From Pseudoscleropodium purum (Eukaryota; Streptophyta; Bryopsida; Hypnales; Brachytheciaceae), in contig OZ017798.1 of the NCBI GenBank assembly GCA_963969395.1, positions 12,392,173-12,456,172 of the forward strand: a DNA stretch of 64,000 nucleotides, given 5' to 3'. Below, piece by piece: positions 24,716 to 38,582 of this stretch (position 1 is the stretch's first letter; each line of letters opens with the position of its first letter). The position numbers were made by a program, and so were the translations under genes. Under the pieces are notes generated by a model that saw only the letters and a program-made list of their open reading frames with translations, ran no database searches and was not told the DNA's origin.

Positions 24716-25430
24716 CTAGTGTATTTGAGTATTTGACCGACTTCGCCAGCACATGCAAGTGTGATTCACCGTCGATGGTGTGAGAAATGCACACTTGCAC
24801 AGTAATGGATGGGCTTTGCACCAGAGCGTGCACAAGGATCTCTTCTTGCGGGAAGCAAGGTGTTGTGATGATGAGATCCTCGATCTTTGGGTCCCAGTCA
24901 GTGCCAGAAATTCAGAAGAGGATTTGCTCCACTTCACGGAAAGTAATGAAATCACGTCTCCAAATATTCCTTACCAATCAAGTGTGCTTGTATGGAAGCA
25001 CGTCGCCAACTATTTGGAGCAATAAATGCTCTGTTCCCAAACAAGACAAATCAGAGGTATGTGATTTCAGGCCTGTTCACGTGCAAGGAAAAATTCGATG
25101 GCGACTGGTTGCAAAGCATTGACGACCAGGTCCCACTTCAAGCCAAATTCTTCGGATTCCTTGAAATCCCCAACAGCTCCTGGAGCTAGAAGCCAGTCGA
25201 GAACCCCATACTCCTCAAGCTGTTGAAACTTCACGACATCAGCTGGCAAAATAAAGACCGAGTTTCGTGGAGCCGAGGAGCACTGGAGCAGTTCGAAGTC
25301 CTCCAGCTGACGGAGAACTGGAGCCCTGCTGGAAGTTACATCTATACCGGGCCCATAATTTTGAGCTCAAGATTTCAGTTGGCCACTTCAGAGGCTTGTT
25401 TACAGTCACCTGCCAGTGAATGAGAATTGC
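24716..25430. other. Gene-like patch, coding strand unresolved
   Basis: Composition rises to near 45% GC. On the plus strand, one frame runs from the ATG at 24992 to 25423 interrupted by a single TAG at 25187-25189 (about 144 codons). On the minus strand, a frame of about 100 codons runs down to 25067 and includes VLDWLLAPGAVGDFKESEEF. Both look protein-like and neither matches a family I know. It may be a degraded gene or an exon of an unpredicted one. Confidence 0.3.
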
Positions 25431-26580
25431 CCTGCCCGGCAGTTTGGAGGCCTACCAGTGAACCACGCAAATCTTCACAAGTCACAAGCGCATACTAGTA
25501 ACCGTACACTCCCTTACTTTTTATAGAATATTTTTGTGAATGACTTGTAACGTCAGCTTCGTGAAAATGGTGGTGCTCCTATACTTTGGCACCTTCCAGA
25601 ACACCTTCTTTGCAACATAAATCAGTGCTTGGCTTAGATTTTAGCCCTTTCCGTACACTACATCTGTGTCACAATCTTTGGCGCTGGAATGAAGTCACTT
25701 TAACGGAATTGACTTTCTGTACACTTCTTACACATGGTTCATCATATAACGTACTTACTTTCTGCGTCTAGATACTTCCAGAGGAACACATGCATGTGGG
25801 TCTAAATCAAATCTAGTGACCTCACTTGCTTGGCCTGTGACATCACTTGCCTTGCAAGTGACTGTCGATGGCCCAGCTTCAAATCTCATTTGAACACTTA
25901 AATTTAGTATGTGTTCTGTCCAGTTATTACCCTTGGATGCACTGATTGAATTAATTTGTGTAGTAATATAGTAAAATGATAAATTTCCTTTAAATCTTTT
26001 AGACGTCACATGATCGACATGTAAACCTCATACGTGCACTTTGACAAAATCAGCTGTGGTATATGTGAACCAGCACCCCAGGCAAGGACTGACGCTGGGA
26101 ATAACTGGTCAATGATGCCGGAGTGATTCCAGTGGCTGGGTGGGGAAGTAGGACCCAGTCCCGTCCAGTCTACAAGAAGACAGACAGGCAAGCAGCATCC
26201 CTCCTCCGCCAAACAAGGCTCGTACTGCTCGTGTGTTTCCCATAAAACGGGCTTGGTCACGGCGAGAAGGACACTCAGTCTTATCTCCACGCCCGCTTGC
26301 TCCCGTTGCTTGCTCCCCTCTCCACCAGGCAGCTGCTTCATTGCCAAGCTTGTGCTCGACGTATGGGAGCCAGGTTGATCGATTTGCAGAGACGTGGCGT
26401 GCTCATGGTGACCGGATCAATGGAGAGCTGGCAGCACATCTCTCTTGCTCTGCGCCTCCAGTTGCTGTTCCTGGGGACTTGAATTGAATTGCTGGTCGGG
26501 TCGTCGTACATCGAAGTGAATTAATGCGCCTGACGCATGATTATATGGTAGTGTGAGTTTGATGTATGCGAGAATGTAAT
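25431..26580. other. Upstream flank of MIR535
   Basis: Unique-looking sequence of balanced composition; probably promoter and 5' part of the primary microRNA transcript. A 113-codon minus-strand frame (26006-26347) has no recognisable content. No definite TATA box chosen. Confidence 0.35.
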
Positions 26581-26676
26581 TTGCTTGGTGACAACGAGAG
26601 AGAGCACGCTGGAATACACCCATGTTAGATCACATGGCTTTGTTCTTGCGTGCCCTCCCCCGCTGTCGTCAAGCAG
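26581..26676 (+). ncRNA. MIR535: MIR535 microRNA precursor hairpin
   Basis: The 21 bases at 26589-26609 (TGACAACGAGAG then AGAGCACGC) equal the conserved plant miR535 as I recall it. They fold back onto 26648-26668 with four A-C mismatches and one G-U pair, and the stem continues to 26581/26676. The loop is 38 nt (26610-26647). The expected star strand with 2-nt 3' overhang is 26650-26670, beginning GTGCCCTCCCCCGC. The 5'-arm location, 5' U, length and mismatch number fit plant microRNA criteria. miR535 belongs to the miR156/miR529/miR535 group and guides ARGONAUTE1 cleavage of SPL/SBP transcripts, which control developmental transitions. No protein ORF overlaps convincingly; pri-miRNA limits are not visible. 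Confidence 0.94.
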
Positions 26677-29600
26677 CTTGGTTACGAAGCTAGCACATAA
26701 AAATCTTGATGTCAGGCTTTGTATGTTCCATCTCCAGTCTCCACTGCTAGAAAGGTGGGATAAAAGCTTTGAATGGCACATAACAATCTTTAACAAGCTT
26801 CAGTTGGAATGATTCTTGATTAACATAGTGGAGTGCCAAATTCATATGCCTGCACTTATGCCTAGATTCGCATCTTCATTTCAGAGAAGATACTATCTTG
26901 AAGCAATTTTGGAAGATCTTATAGCATGTGTTGTTTTAACACGTTTAGTGTCCCATCTGTGTCTGATTTCCGAAGGGGCGGCCTTTGTGCACTGTGCAGG
27001 TAAGGATTAGTATGTATGGTATCATTCTTTTTGTGCTAAATAGCATCTAAGTGTCATTTATCCATTTGGTGTCATTCTACCCCACTTTTGCACTAGCTAG
27101 TGTGATTTCTGCTCTTGTGACAGTCTTGGGGTTCAGTTCAAGCAGTCGTCATCTTCTCGATCAGCTTAAACTAGAAGAGGTGATTCAATTTGTACCTGCT
27201 TATTGTATGTTCATTTGGTAAATATGCCAGTTTAGAATTACTGGAGCCAGGGAGGAGAGTCGAATAGGAATGAATAGGAATGACTTCGGTAAAGTCGAAA
27301 CGAAGAGGAATGACTCATAATTTTGTTCTCTTCGATCTGTACTTGCTTATTGTTTTCTTTTCTTTCCCAACTAACATAGCCGTGTTGATTAATATTCTTA
27401 AACATTGTTATTTATGTATAGATTGGAGTAACAAAAGTCTAGCTAGCCCACCACAAACGATGTCGTAAAATTCCTTGTTCGTATAATTTCCAGAGATTGG
27501 CATCGTTTCAGATGAAACCCACATCTGTGCTGGTCCAAGGTTAGCTTATAGTAAGAGTCTTCAGTTTCCCTTGCATATCACAAATTTGGTGCGTTAAAAC
27601 GCACGATCTCTCAAATGTGACCATTTATGCACTCCTTGCTGGATTCCACCTTGCAGCAGAGATACCCACTCTTGGGCGTCTTGAAGGATAGTCAATTTCA
27701 CTTAGAATGATGTCTTGAATGTACGTTTCCTAACAAAAGCATGTGCTGGACACTGAAAACCAAACAATTGGAACTTGTTTTCAAAACAAAACGCAAACTG
27801 CGTCAGAAATGAGTTTGATGAGATTCCTAGGACCGCGGATTTTAAGTCATCCGTCTTTTACTGGAACAGTTTAGTGTGCCCATACCGGAACTGGATCTAT
27901 ACCTGTCTGACCTGATTTAGAGTATTTTGCTGGGAAACTTAAAGATCCAATCTGAGCAGCTTGGAACTTTCAGCACTTGAACGTATCATTTTGGCATCCT
28001 GAAGTTTGCCATATAATGAATATGACGATAACAATTTAAGATCTCTACATACATTGAACGCAAGGAAGTAGATATTGTTGGCAGGTTCCTATCTGATGAT
28101 AAGATTACAAGCACTTCTTGAATGTTTTCAAACTTTTATCTTTAGATGTAAATGCAGCAAGAGACTGGAGAATTCCCACCCTCAAAACAGCTGGCTGCAT
28201 GTTGGGCGATGTAGAGTTGTAAACAAGAAAATGATATGATGATAGATTGTTGCAGTCAGTTCAGTGAGATGCAGCCTCAGCCAGTCAGTTCAATCTGCGA
28301 CATTGATGAGTCACCTACACTCCTATCCACTTAAGGACAATTTGGATATTCTGTGCAATGCTCGAGAAGTGCAGCAATCAGTTATTAGTTAAGACTTTCA
28401 GTCTGTAATCGGCACCTCTGTACCTGCAAAACATCCGCTGATAATCTGATGTTTGATCATGAACATCTCTCCAAGTCCGCTGGTCCACATGATAACGGGC
28501 AAGTATAGAACTTGGAACGCATCCTGACGCTCCGACAGCTAACTTGTTAATTTCTATCAACCTGCTTGCACCCCCACAAATTAATTCAATTTCAGATAAA
28601 ACGTACATTATGTTTCAATCGAAATTTGAGATTCTGGTAAGAATCTGGCCAATTAGCAATTTACCATGTGAATATGTGGTGTCCTAAGGACTATGGACAA
28701 TTTCGTTGTATTGACGCGATTCAGAGCTTTTCTGCAGTTCTGCGTTACAATTTGCTTTGTAAGCTAGAACTCCTATTCATCAAAGTTTCAAAACAAATTC
28801 AAGTCTTTGAGAAGTTCCGATTCAAGATCGTGAATATCCATCAATATACTGAAAATGACCTTGTATCAGAATGTCGGGAACTCCTATATGTACACGGAGA
28901 GCCCTAATATTACTGAAAGCAAGATAGAGAGGACCTAGACATCATTCAATGATACAACGCCAATTTTGTCAGATTGGAGGATCTTCATGAAACTAAATAT
29001 CTACTACTATCAGGCTTAATTCCCGTTAAGTCAACTGAAGTGTCATAATTTCTACTCTGAGACCCGTGACAACATAACGAATTTGATCTTGTTATTTAAT
29101 CCAAAAAATGGGATGTGGCCCTTGCAAATTACAACTACTACACTATCTCGTACGTGAAATCAGTGAAACTAGAAATCTCGCTTGATTTGAGACAGTGAAC
29201 TTGAAGCAAAAGTGACTACTACCACCGACAAATTTATCTGGTAAGGAATCCTCTTACTACATCTCTTACACTACGTGCCTTCTCTCAACTTGGTCACTTA
29301 GATCAGTTTGCTGAGACTGGCGTTTGTAACCCTGTGAATTGTAAGAACCACTATTTCAATCAACATTTCCACTTGCACTTTGCTGGTTCCGTTAAAAAAA
29401 ATCACAGAAACTGAGCAGCACTTTAGTGGGACAATACCAAGTCCATTACTGTCAGCCAATGTGTTACTTGTAAAATGACACACACATTCGCACAAGTCTA
29501 AGTTGATTAGTTGTAAAACGACAGCTGCAACTCTAAGTTGATCTAGAGTTCGAGACTGTACGTTCAACTAATTAATAGCAAACTTAATACCAATCCACAT

Positions 29601-30309
29601 ATATAAGATTACCAAACCAACAGTAATTTACTAATATATCATCGTCTTCTTTGGAAAGAAGAAATGATTCTATCTGGGTAGCTTAAGATGTGTTCAAAAA
29701 CTACAACTACACCTTATTTCCGCATATATCGAGTTTGCGTGTCTTTCCAAGAGAAATAATCCCGCAATTATTGATTCCTTCCGCAGATCCAGCACTCCAT
29801 CCTGCAGTCAAGACTGATTGCAGTGGTTTGCAAAAGCAATTGGGTACAGCATCACTGTCTATCTGAACAGACTTGGTCCAATGTCAGTGCAGAACGTACG
29901 TACCTCATGTAGACACTTTTGGTCTCGGATTTAGTAAACTAAGCTGCAATCAAACGTGCTCAACAGGAAATTTTCAGCAGCTTCCCTGCAACACGATTTT
30001 CAGAAGAAGACATTAATTAGAAGACGTTGCAGTCTCTTCCAGAAATCAGAGGAATCTATACAATGACAGCATAGATACATGAGTGTGATAAAGTGATAAT
30101 ATCTTCAACCACGAATTTGCTGGGACCAGTTCTACGACCATTATTTGGTCGCAAGGGTCAATGCCCGATCGACTGGGAGTCTTTGACTCGATTGCAGTAA
30201 GTTACAGTTATAGTAACCGTATCCTACAGTTCTCGTTGACAGTACTATTCCTGTCAACGACCCGTATTTTAATATGTCTAGAGCAATTACCCCTAGTCAT
30301 TATTATATA
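26677..30309. other. Gene-free part of the balanced-composition island, left section
   Basis: No ORF above about 90 codons and no recognisable domain. Likely downstream part of the MIR535 transcript and further non-coding DNA. A short repeated motif (GTACxTGCTTATTGT) occurs at 27194 and 27340. Confidence 0.4.
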
Positions 30310-30377
30310 CTCCTTCTGTTTCTGAAAAAGACCCGTGTTTCCTTTATAAAACCCAAGTCTTTTTCAGAAGCAAGAGG
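30310..30377. mobile_element. Minimal Stowaway-like MITE
   Basis: 68 bp, flanked by TA at 30308-30309 and 30378-30379. The left end CTCCTTCTGTTTCTGAAAAA and the right end TTTTTCAGAAGCAAGAGG are inverted repeats of about 22 bp that leave a short central loop. TA target duplication and a CTCC terminus fit Stowaway/mariner MITEs. Confidence 0.75.
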
Positions 30378-33300
30378 TAGTATTTATCAACCCTTTAAGC
30401 TACCTCAGATATCATATGTATGTAAATCATACAAAGTTATGTCAAATTCACATAGAGTATTGAAATACAATTGCATATCCACACAAGTATAAATCAAGTT
30501 CAAGGACCATAAACAATGAAGAGTATTGTTGGGGCCAATACGTTCCACTAACTATGCCTCACATGTATGAATAGGTTGTAGGCAAGGTATGTGTATCCAT
30601 ATACAATTACACACTATACACTATGGTATAAAGTTTAAAATAAATAAGATGATGTAGTCAATACTCAATAAGTCAATTGCTATAATAACAAAATATAGAG
30701 CACAAATATACAAGTAAAAAGATGTAGTCATAGAAGCCTAGGATTAAAGCAACAAACTTCAAGAACTTCGCACCTTTCCAACCCACTTTCCAATCACCAA
30801 CCTCAAATCCTCAACCCTTAGACCTACACTAGTCCTACTTTCAATTTTTAGAGTGCATTGCACTAAAATATCACAATTTAGGATATTTGAAAATTATCAT
30901 TTTAACAATTATGACTATCCTAGATCCCAAACTCCCAAAGCAATTATTGTAGAATGTAGATTTATATAGCCAAGTCAAACTTCAATAATCAATATCTTTC
31001 AAGTGTTTTATCAAATCCATTTTGTCACTTCGTGTTGAAGATTGTAAATGAAATTTCAAAATATATTCTTAAATGTGTACATAAAATTTTAATATACACT
31101 TATTTAATTATTCTAGATTTTAGAATGCAACAAGTACTTTTTAGTTGAAAATTGTGAACTAGATAAATATTATACATTACTTGGAAGAAAAAAAAACCAT
31201 TAATATTGTCATCCTTGTAGATGATGTCTTATATTCTTCTTACTACCCTTTGGGATAGAACATACATAATCATCTAAGAAATGCCTTTCTTATCCTTTCA
31301 CATTATCCATTCCCTTCAATGTTACATTTTTTTAAAAAGAAAATCATTACTTTAATGTAATTTCACAATTGTTGAAATGTAATTGTAATTTGCTAGGACT
31401 TCAATTTCAGTATTTCAAAATCCACATAAGTGACACTATGACAAGACCCTACAAGTTTCTATCATCTAATTCAAATAAATTGTAATAGATGGCTTTTCTT
31501 CTTATAAGAGGAAAAAATTAATTGGATTCACAATGCTAAGTTTAGTCATAATAGATCATTTCAAGAATTTATTTTGCATTGTAAGATTACATTTTTTTGC
31601 ATTGTAAATATATCTAATATGTTCCATTTTATTTTCTTACATCTTGCATGTACTAGATAAAATCTAATGGATTAAGAACACAATTCATACTCATACCTTT
31701 CAATGATAGCATGAGAGGCTATAAAGATCATAGATAAGGCTTGTAGGGTGCTCAACTTATTTCAATACTTAAGCTAAGTCCTAACATTTTCATTGCTTAG
31801 TCTCTCACTTCAAATTAGAACAAAAATAAGACGATATATAAACTACTCCAAGTAACCAATCAATTTGATTTCAAATATGATATTTCACAAATGTTCAATT
31901 CAACACCAATCCCACCATCTTTCATCTTTTAAAGGAGGAATTGAGAGTAGCATGTTCAAAGGGATTATACAACTGTAAAATTGTCAATACTAGGCATATG
32001 ATGATATGACCACTTCCTAAGTGGCGTAATAGGCTGGTTTGAACTCCCCTTTCTTTAACGCGATAGGCTTTCGTCCCTTTTGAATTTTTGAATTAAGAAA
32101 ATGGACAATACTCTGCTACAACTGTTCACAAGAATTTTTCGGCTACCTTCTGAGGACAGTGTTCTGTTCGTTACCGTCTTACCGGGCTACGCTTGTTTCG
32201 TACGAACATGAACTCTGAAATAGAACAATATTCTGTTTGACAACATTAGATTTTCTCCTTTTTTCCTAATATAAAAAAAAATGAAAACCATTCTCTTTGT
32301 TTCCCAATGCAAGGCAGAAACTACATTCAGAACCTTGCTGGCTGAATTCTATAATATTTCTGTTTTTGCTAGGTCACACCGAGTCTTTTCTAATTCAGGA
32401 ATAAAGCGTTACAAAACAAACGCTTGCAACAACAGTGTTCAACAGTAGAAGACAACGTCTGTTGTCTGTGTGCAACAGACACGCAAGGTGCCAAGGTAAC
32501 GACACCATGAGAGAGGAACCGGCTGAAAAACAGGTTCCAAAAAAAACGGGCCTACGCATGCATTGCCTTACAGATTGATTACAGGCCCTTGATTGCACCT
32601 TGAATGCAGATTAATTGCATGGTTTATCCAAATTCAAACAGAGTCTCTCAATTTATGCTGATTTTGAAATTCAATTAATAAATCATGCTAAGGGGATACA
32701 TTCCTTTCACTTGTTTCAAATACATACAAAAATAAATTAATAAATGAAACCAAGTGAAAGAAAAGGACCAGAACATCAGGCATATTCCTCGCACATTCGT
32801 GTTCATTGGTCGTGTGCAATACAAACAGGAGTCAGGGAGGGGAGAGTTGTATATTTACTTACAGAAGCATGAAAATTACTTAGGTTGGTGAAGAAGACAA
32901 GATCGGACCCATCTTATCCATTGAATCGATCCCATGTCAGAATGGGGTGTACGTCATGGTTGTTTTGATCCCTTGTAGAACTCCACAATTCCTGCATGGG
33001 AGGGTGAAGATAACGTCAGTCAGGTTTCAAGAAACAAATAATGACTGACTCATAGCTAAGATGGTTTGAACATCATCTCTCAACTCAGACAAACTAATTC
33101 TTATAATGAACATATGCTCAAGTTAGAATGCAAAATGTGTCTGTTCAGAGCTATCTAAAGTATTGTAGGAGTAGTCGAGAATGACTACCCAGTGCTAGAT
33201 GATGAATCCATCAGTGTGCTGGCCGTTCTCTTGAACGTTTTCAAACGAAACGACTCTATGAAACAGTTTCAGAAGTAGCCTCACTGCCTCAGTAGTTCGA

Positions 33301-36300
33301 TCATGTGCAATCTGAGTCTTCCAGGTCCTTTCTAACCATGGTCTGCGCCTGCAAGAAGCAAAGAGATGAAAAGGCGGGCAAGAAACAATGCAAGCTCAAC
33401 AAAAAGTTCAAATTGGATGTTTGGATTCAACCTACTTCCATTTCGTGGCAGCTATATAATTCTAATAGTTCAGACATGCTCAAAAACTTTCATCCACCGG
33501 TAAACTAAGGAAAACAGCCGTTGCAGATACAACAACTGACAGTGATTTGACCATTCGTCCCAAACAGGAGCATGTGAAGTTGTGAACCAACATGAAGCAT
33601 CAGTCAATCAGAGAGTGGTTGTCAATTCGTAGAACCTCTTTACAGTATTCATGATTAACAGGATTACAAGGTAAACCTATAACAGGACAATCAAACAGAC
33701 ATCAGCCAATCTGCAAGTGGTGTATGCCACTCGTCTCCTACAAACTGTAGTATTGCGATCAAGAATCTGCAAGCAGAAGGTCCGCTAAACTTAGTTGGTC
33801 CAATTCTTTGAAGTTTGAATTGATGCCATTCAAGGTTCAAACGCACAAAGTTCAAAATCTAGGTCTCTGTTTTATATCAACCTCGAGATCTTAAAGTGGA
33901 TACGACCGGGAGTGTTTATCGATCAGGCTTCCAGACTTCCGACCAATCACCAAGTACCTTGAGTTAACCCTATAAATATTGACACAGAAAGGGCGGATCG
34001 CGGATTCGCGGCACATTTGACGAAATGAGAATTCCCGAGTAGTGCGTAGATTCACCTGGCCACATCATTAGCTGCCAAATGTTGCTAGAGGGAAACGCAG
34101 ACCAACGATCTGCAGCATGTTTTGGCAATTCGTCAGCTGAAAGATGGACTTGCCTTAGGTTTCGGGCAAATGACACGCAGTCGGACAACAAACCAGCTAC
34201 ACGAATCTGAACTGCATTCCAATCTCTGATTTAGATTTCGGCTCTCGGCGCATCACAAGAATATATTCAACAAGGTTAACCGATGATGATGAAATGGGAC
34301 CTCGATAGATACAAACACGCACTCGGTTTCTTCAAAACACTCGCAACACAATATGTAATGCTATTTGAACACAAAGTTGAGAGTAGGATACTTACAGGAC
34401 TGAGGGTGCCACTCTAGAAGTTTGAATAACGCCAAAGGCGACAAGCATTTTAGTATTGGGGTTTCGATCGAGCTAGTTCAGGAAGAAGGGGTCTCGGAAA
34501 TCGATCCCAGAGGTCGATAGCCTGTTTCGAGAAGTGACTGGTCATGACGTCACGCCCCACTATAGAAATTAGGAATCCAGTCAAGGTCGAGAATATTCTC
34601 ACTAGAGCAAAAGAAACCCTAGCCAGCCTCTTACAGGAGTCCCTTGGGCTCGTTGATCTTCTTCATTAAAGTGGTAATCTAGTATACAAGTCTTCACTGC
34701 AAAGTTGGCTTTTATTCGTCAAGACGTTCAAAATCATTGGTTGTCCTCAATTTACACAACTTCTTAAACTTGAGATATCAATAGTGAGTTGTGCTTACTT
34801 AGATGCGTCTCTTTTTCCGAGCAATATGAAACATCGATTAACATGTTAGCAGAACAATGGAGAACACAAAATCGCTTCTCACTAGAATTCATACTCCTCA
34901 GTGACTGTCAACATGAAGATACCCTACCCGGTACCCAGTCCAAGTACGTCTCTAGTTAGCTATAATAATATACAGATTTTCGCTTGTGGACTGTTTCACC
35001 AACCTAAAGGGATTACCATACTTACATGAGAACGTAGTTAGCACTTAGTAAAAACTTCTAACTTCGAATACAATACTAATCAAACATGGATTGTTGACTC
35101 TCTAGCTAACTGCATTATTTAAAGAGGCATACTGCAAATATTGATTGCATAGCGCGAAAAAGTCTCACGGCTGGCGCTTCAGTTGGAGGAAACAAAGGTT
35201 GGCAACGGAAGAAATGCCTAGTGCACAATTTGTGCAACGTACTCACTTATGGTCTCTAATTTAAGAAATTGTGTATATAGAGGACAATAAAAAAAAAAAA
35301 TCTTGTCCATATGAACCGCCTTGTATATTTATCTGCTATCCTTCACCGCACGTCTCAACTACTTGAAAATATCTGCTGTCATTCAACTTGGTCTGCCCGG
35401 TCACATGTTAAACAAGTTCAAACGTCAAATTCCTTTACCTGGCGAAATCCAGACGCCGGTCTGTAACCTCAAATGTAAACCGGTCCTAGTGTTTAAAGCT
35501 CTGCGCAAAATAAATGTCACGATTTGGGCTCTCTGTAGTTCTCTGAAAACGGACACTAATTCCATCCCATCCACGACGTTTCAGTCCGCATTCAGGAGTT
35601 TTACTTTTACTCCTAAAGCAGTCAGTTCTTGTTGAACGCCCTGTGAGAAAAACGTATACGGTAGTGTGGGATCATGTACCCACTGTCTGCATTTTCCACA
35701 CAGGGGATTCAATATGATCTGGCTCTGAAGTTGTTATCTTATTGAAAGGGATACACAGAGTCCTTGAGAGGCATCTCCTATTCTGCAACAAAGGCATTGC
35801 AAACCGCTGACATTTCGAGCTCTGACTACCAATCTAACATAGTAAGATTGATTATACACAATCTAGGTGTTAGCAAATCTCTAACGGTTCCACCTCAGAC
35901 TATCCAATTACAGCTTCCACCTTCACAGCATTGTCAAGTTCTTCGTGCGAATACAGAATCTAAAATGCGAAAACCAAGACACATAAGCACTTCTATATGA
36001 GAGCATTGGATTTCTGTTAGTATCATTCCAGTTTGGCAGTTGCTTTACCTGATTATATCTGAAGATGACTGCAAGAATCACATCTCTCTGAAAGCATGAG
36101 GTTCCGATGATAGTTCTGCAAGCTCTTGCCATTCCTGGAAGGTGGTTAAGTCGAGCTTGTCAGCTTGTAATACTAGTCGATTGCAACTTTTGAATTAAAG
36201 TACCTCGCTATCTAAGGTAACTTCTAAACGATGTTTGTACAGCAATTGTTATAACCTCAGCAGTCACTCTGTAGCTTGCGAGGACAATATAGCGTCATCT

Positions 36301-38564
36301 CGGATTACAAGCCAACCCAGATCGACATCCAAAAGTTGCTATCCCCTCAGACTTATATATGTTTCACGACTCTTGACCGCATGCATTGCACATAGCACAT
36401 ATTAGCGAGTGAAAGGGGATCAACCAACAAACCTACCAACCACTCTCTGTATTCAGAGAGTTGAGACTCATTCAATTACAATTTCCTCACTCGAAACTCG
36501 TCAACCACAGTTTACTCAGGGACCGAGGAGAAGAATACCACACATTGAATACGATCGCCGATCTTTCAACATGCCTAAATTGGTCTCCAGTCTTGCTGCA
36601 TGAATCGATCTATGTTCCCCATATTCTCTGCAATCAAAAAAACGTTGAAATCAATTATATTAAACACGGACTAACAGGGCAGTCAGGGCTCTTCTCTGGG
36701 AATTGAAATCAATTGTGCCTCTATTTTCAAGATACTAGCAAATTGATACATACATGAAAGTGGAATTGATCAACTTCGTTTTTAACTTGAGCCTAGACCG
36801 AGAAACAGTGCAACCCTACTAAACTTCAGATCGGGCGGTTCGACAATTGACTGGTCGACAACGTAGTTTTGAGACATCAGTACCTTCCTCGGATTTCAGT
36901 GCCCTCGAGGATAGTAAGAACCCGTTGTCTCAGGCGTCGGTGAACTATCCGTTCCCGTGCATTCCTGAATGAGCATTGAACTTCAAACTCGCCGAGTGCG
37001 GTCCAGTTACTCCTGAAGTAACCCCAAGTGTGCATATCTGTACGTATCCGCCAAGTTCCGCAGTTCTAAAGGCACGGAGACAATACGACATCATCCTGGC
37101 TTTCCTTGGTACACATTCCATATTCAGGAAAGCTCAAAAAGTTCGCAGACACGACATTCGAGAGTGCTTCGTTACATACTAACCTAACAGAAAGTGCCGC
37201 AACTGTAGTTTACTCGGGGTACAAAACCCTTGCCCATGCTGAGCCTGTGGCCAAGTTTTAGTTGAGCGGCTTATCCGCAAAGCATGTGTGGTGCTGGTTA
37301 ATATGTATTGGTGAACCCGTTGGATGCTAGTGGATGCTCGCTCACCGAGCGCCAGCTAGCAGGCTGAACCGTAGGCCAGTGATCAAAGTTTCTGTAGAAT
37401 CATACCTCAAAGTCTAACACAACACTCCGACTTCAGAAAGTGCTAAGCTGTAAAATGCTTAGGAAACAACGGCATCACGGTTGCTTGGACCCACGTTACC
37501 TGAAAGACTTGCCCTCATATCCTTCAACTTGTCTTCGGCAGGGCAAGTATAGTTTGCACACGGAGCCTTCCAACCCCAAGCTATTACACCTGTGCACGGA
37601 ACTTTTGAAGAAGTTTCCGGCTGTAGAATTCATCTCTTGCCCTCTATGCAGCTTGATCTCGAAATCTTCCAGCCGATTGCGTAAATCCTTCCAGTACTCG
37701 AATACTTGAGCACGAATTATTTAGCTTTCAGTATACGGTGTCGCATGGCCGAGATTGAAACAGTACTGAACCCTCAGGGTGGGTATCTGTCTCCGCCCGA
37801 CCACGGGGCTCAACTACTCCATGGGCAGCAGCACCTGCGAAGACACGCACCTGATTGTTGGATTCCTTGATCAAGCTCCAAGCCACCCACTTCCTGCTTG
37901 GGTGCGGACTGCGGAAACTCTTGGCATGCGACTGTGTGGACTCCCCAGTGCGTCCCGAGGGGGTCATCGTCACCACTGCTCATGAAGGTGGCGGTTTGGG
38001 GTTGCTTGAGTTGGGAGAGAGTGAGCATGCACGCACGCACATCCCGATCCGTCCAAGTAAAGGTGGAGTTGTAAAGAGGATGGCTGGCGCACACCGGCAC
38101 TGGACTTCCTACACCACCACCAAGCAACTGGACTACGAAGCTCCAGCACGCACACCGCACGAAGTTAAGTTGGCGTAGAAGTCGAGGAGAAGGCCGACTT
38201 GACGCCGAAGAAGCCAGAAGACCCGAAGGGTATTATTTTGCACCTTCGGCAAGGAGGACGGAGATCGTTAGAAACAACTTCAGCTTTCGTCAGACTGGCG
38301 GGCAGGAGGACTCGACTGTCCTCTCCCATAACTCAGCGATCCAGAAATCGCGCTCTTATTCCCCTCATGAATACTTAACGACAACCCTGCTGAGGATAAT
38401 ATGACGTACTACAGATTTTCTTATTATCAAGTAAACAAGCAGCTTCACTACAGTACACTGAGTACAGTACAGTACAATAGGAGAGGCTCCTCCCTGCAGA
38501 TTTGACTCCCTTCTCTCATCAAGTAAGGTACACAAAAATATGTATTCAGTGTCACAAACATTAA
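30378..38564. other. Gene-free island, right section
   Basis: About 30400-32150 is AT-rich; 32150-38500 returns to balanced composition. Frames up to 116 codons occur on both strands (37728-38178) without family features. A plus-strand frame near 38176-38370 reads VEVEEKADLTPKKPEDPKG, protein-like but unassigned and preceded directly by a stop. Small GTAC-rich repeats lie at 38450-38475. No tRNA, rRNA or further known microRNA recognised. Confidence 0.4.
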
Positions 38565-38582
38565 TTGATTTTAAAATGCTAT

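Noticed and set aside
26006..26347. 113-codon minus-strand ORF upstream of MIR535
   Set aside because: Low-complexity, no homology and overlaps plus-strand frames of similar length; likely non-coding.
38011..38030. TTGGGAGAGAGTGAGCATGC resembles miR156/miR529
   Set aside because: Key 5' bases differ and I found no convincing fold-back partner; a weak inverse at about 38320 is likely chance.
37728..38178. Overlapping ORFs of up to 116 codons on both strands
   Set aside because: No recognisable motif on either strand; long frames are expected by chance where GC is higher.
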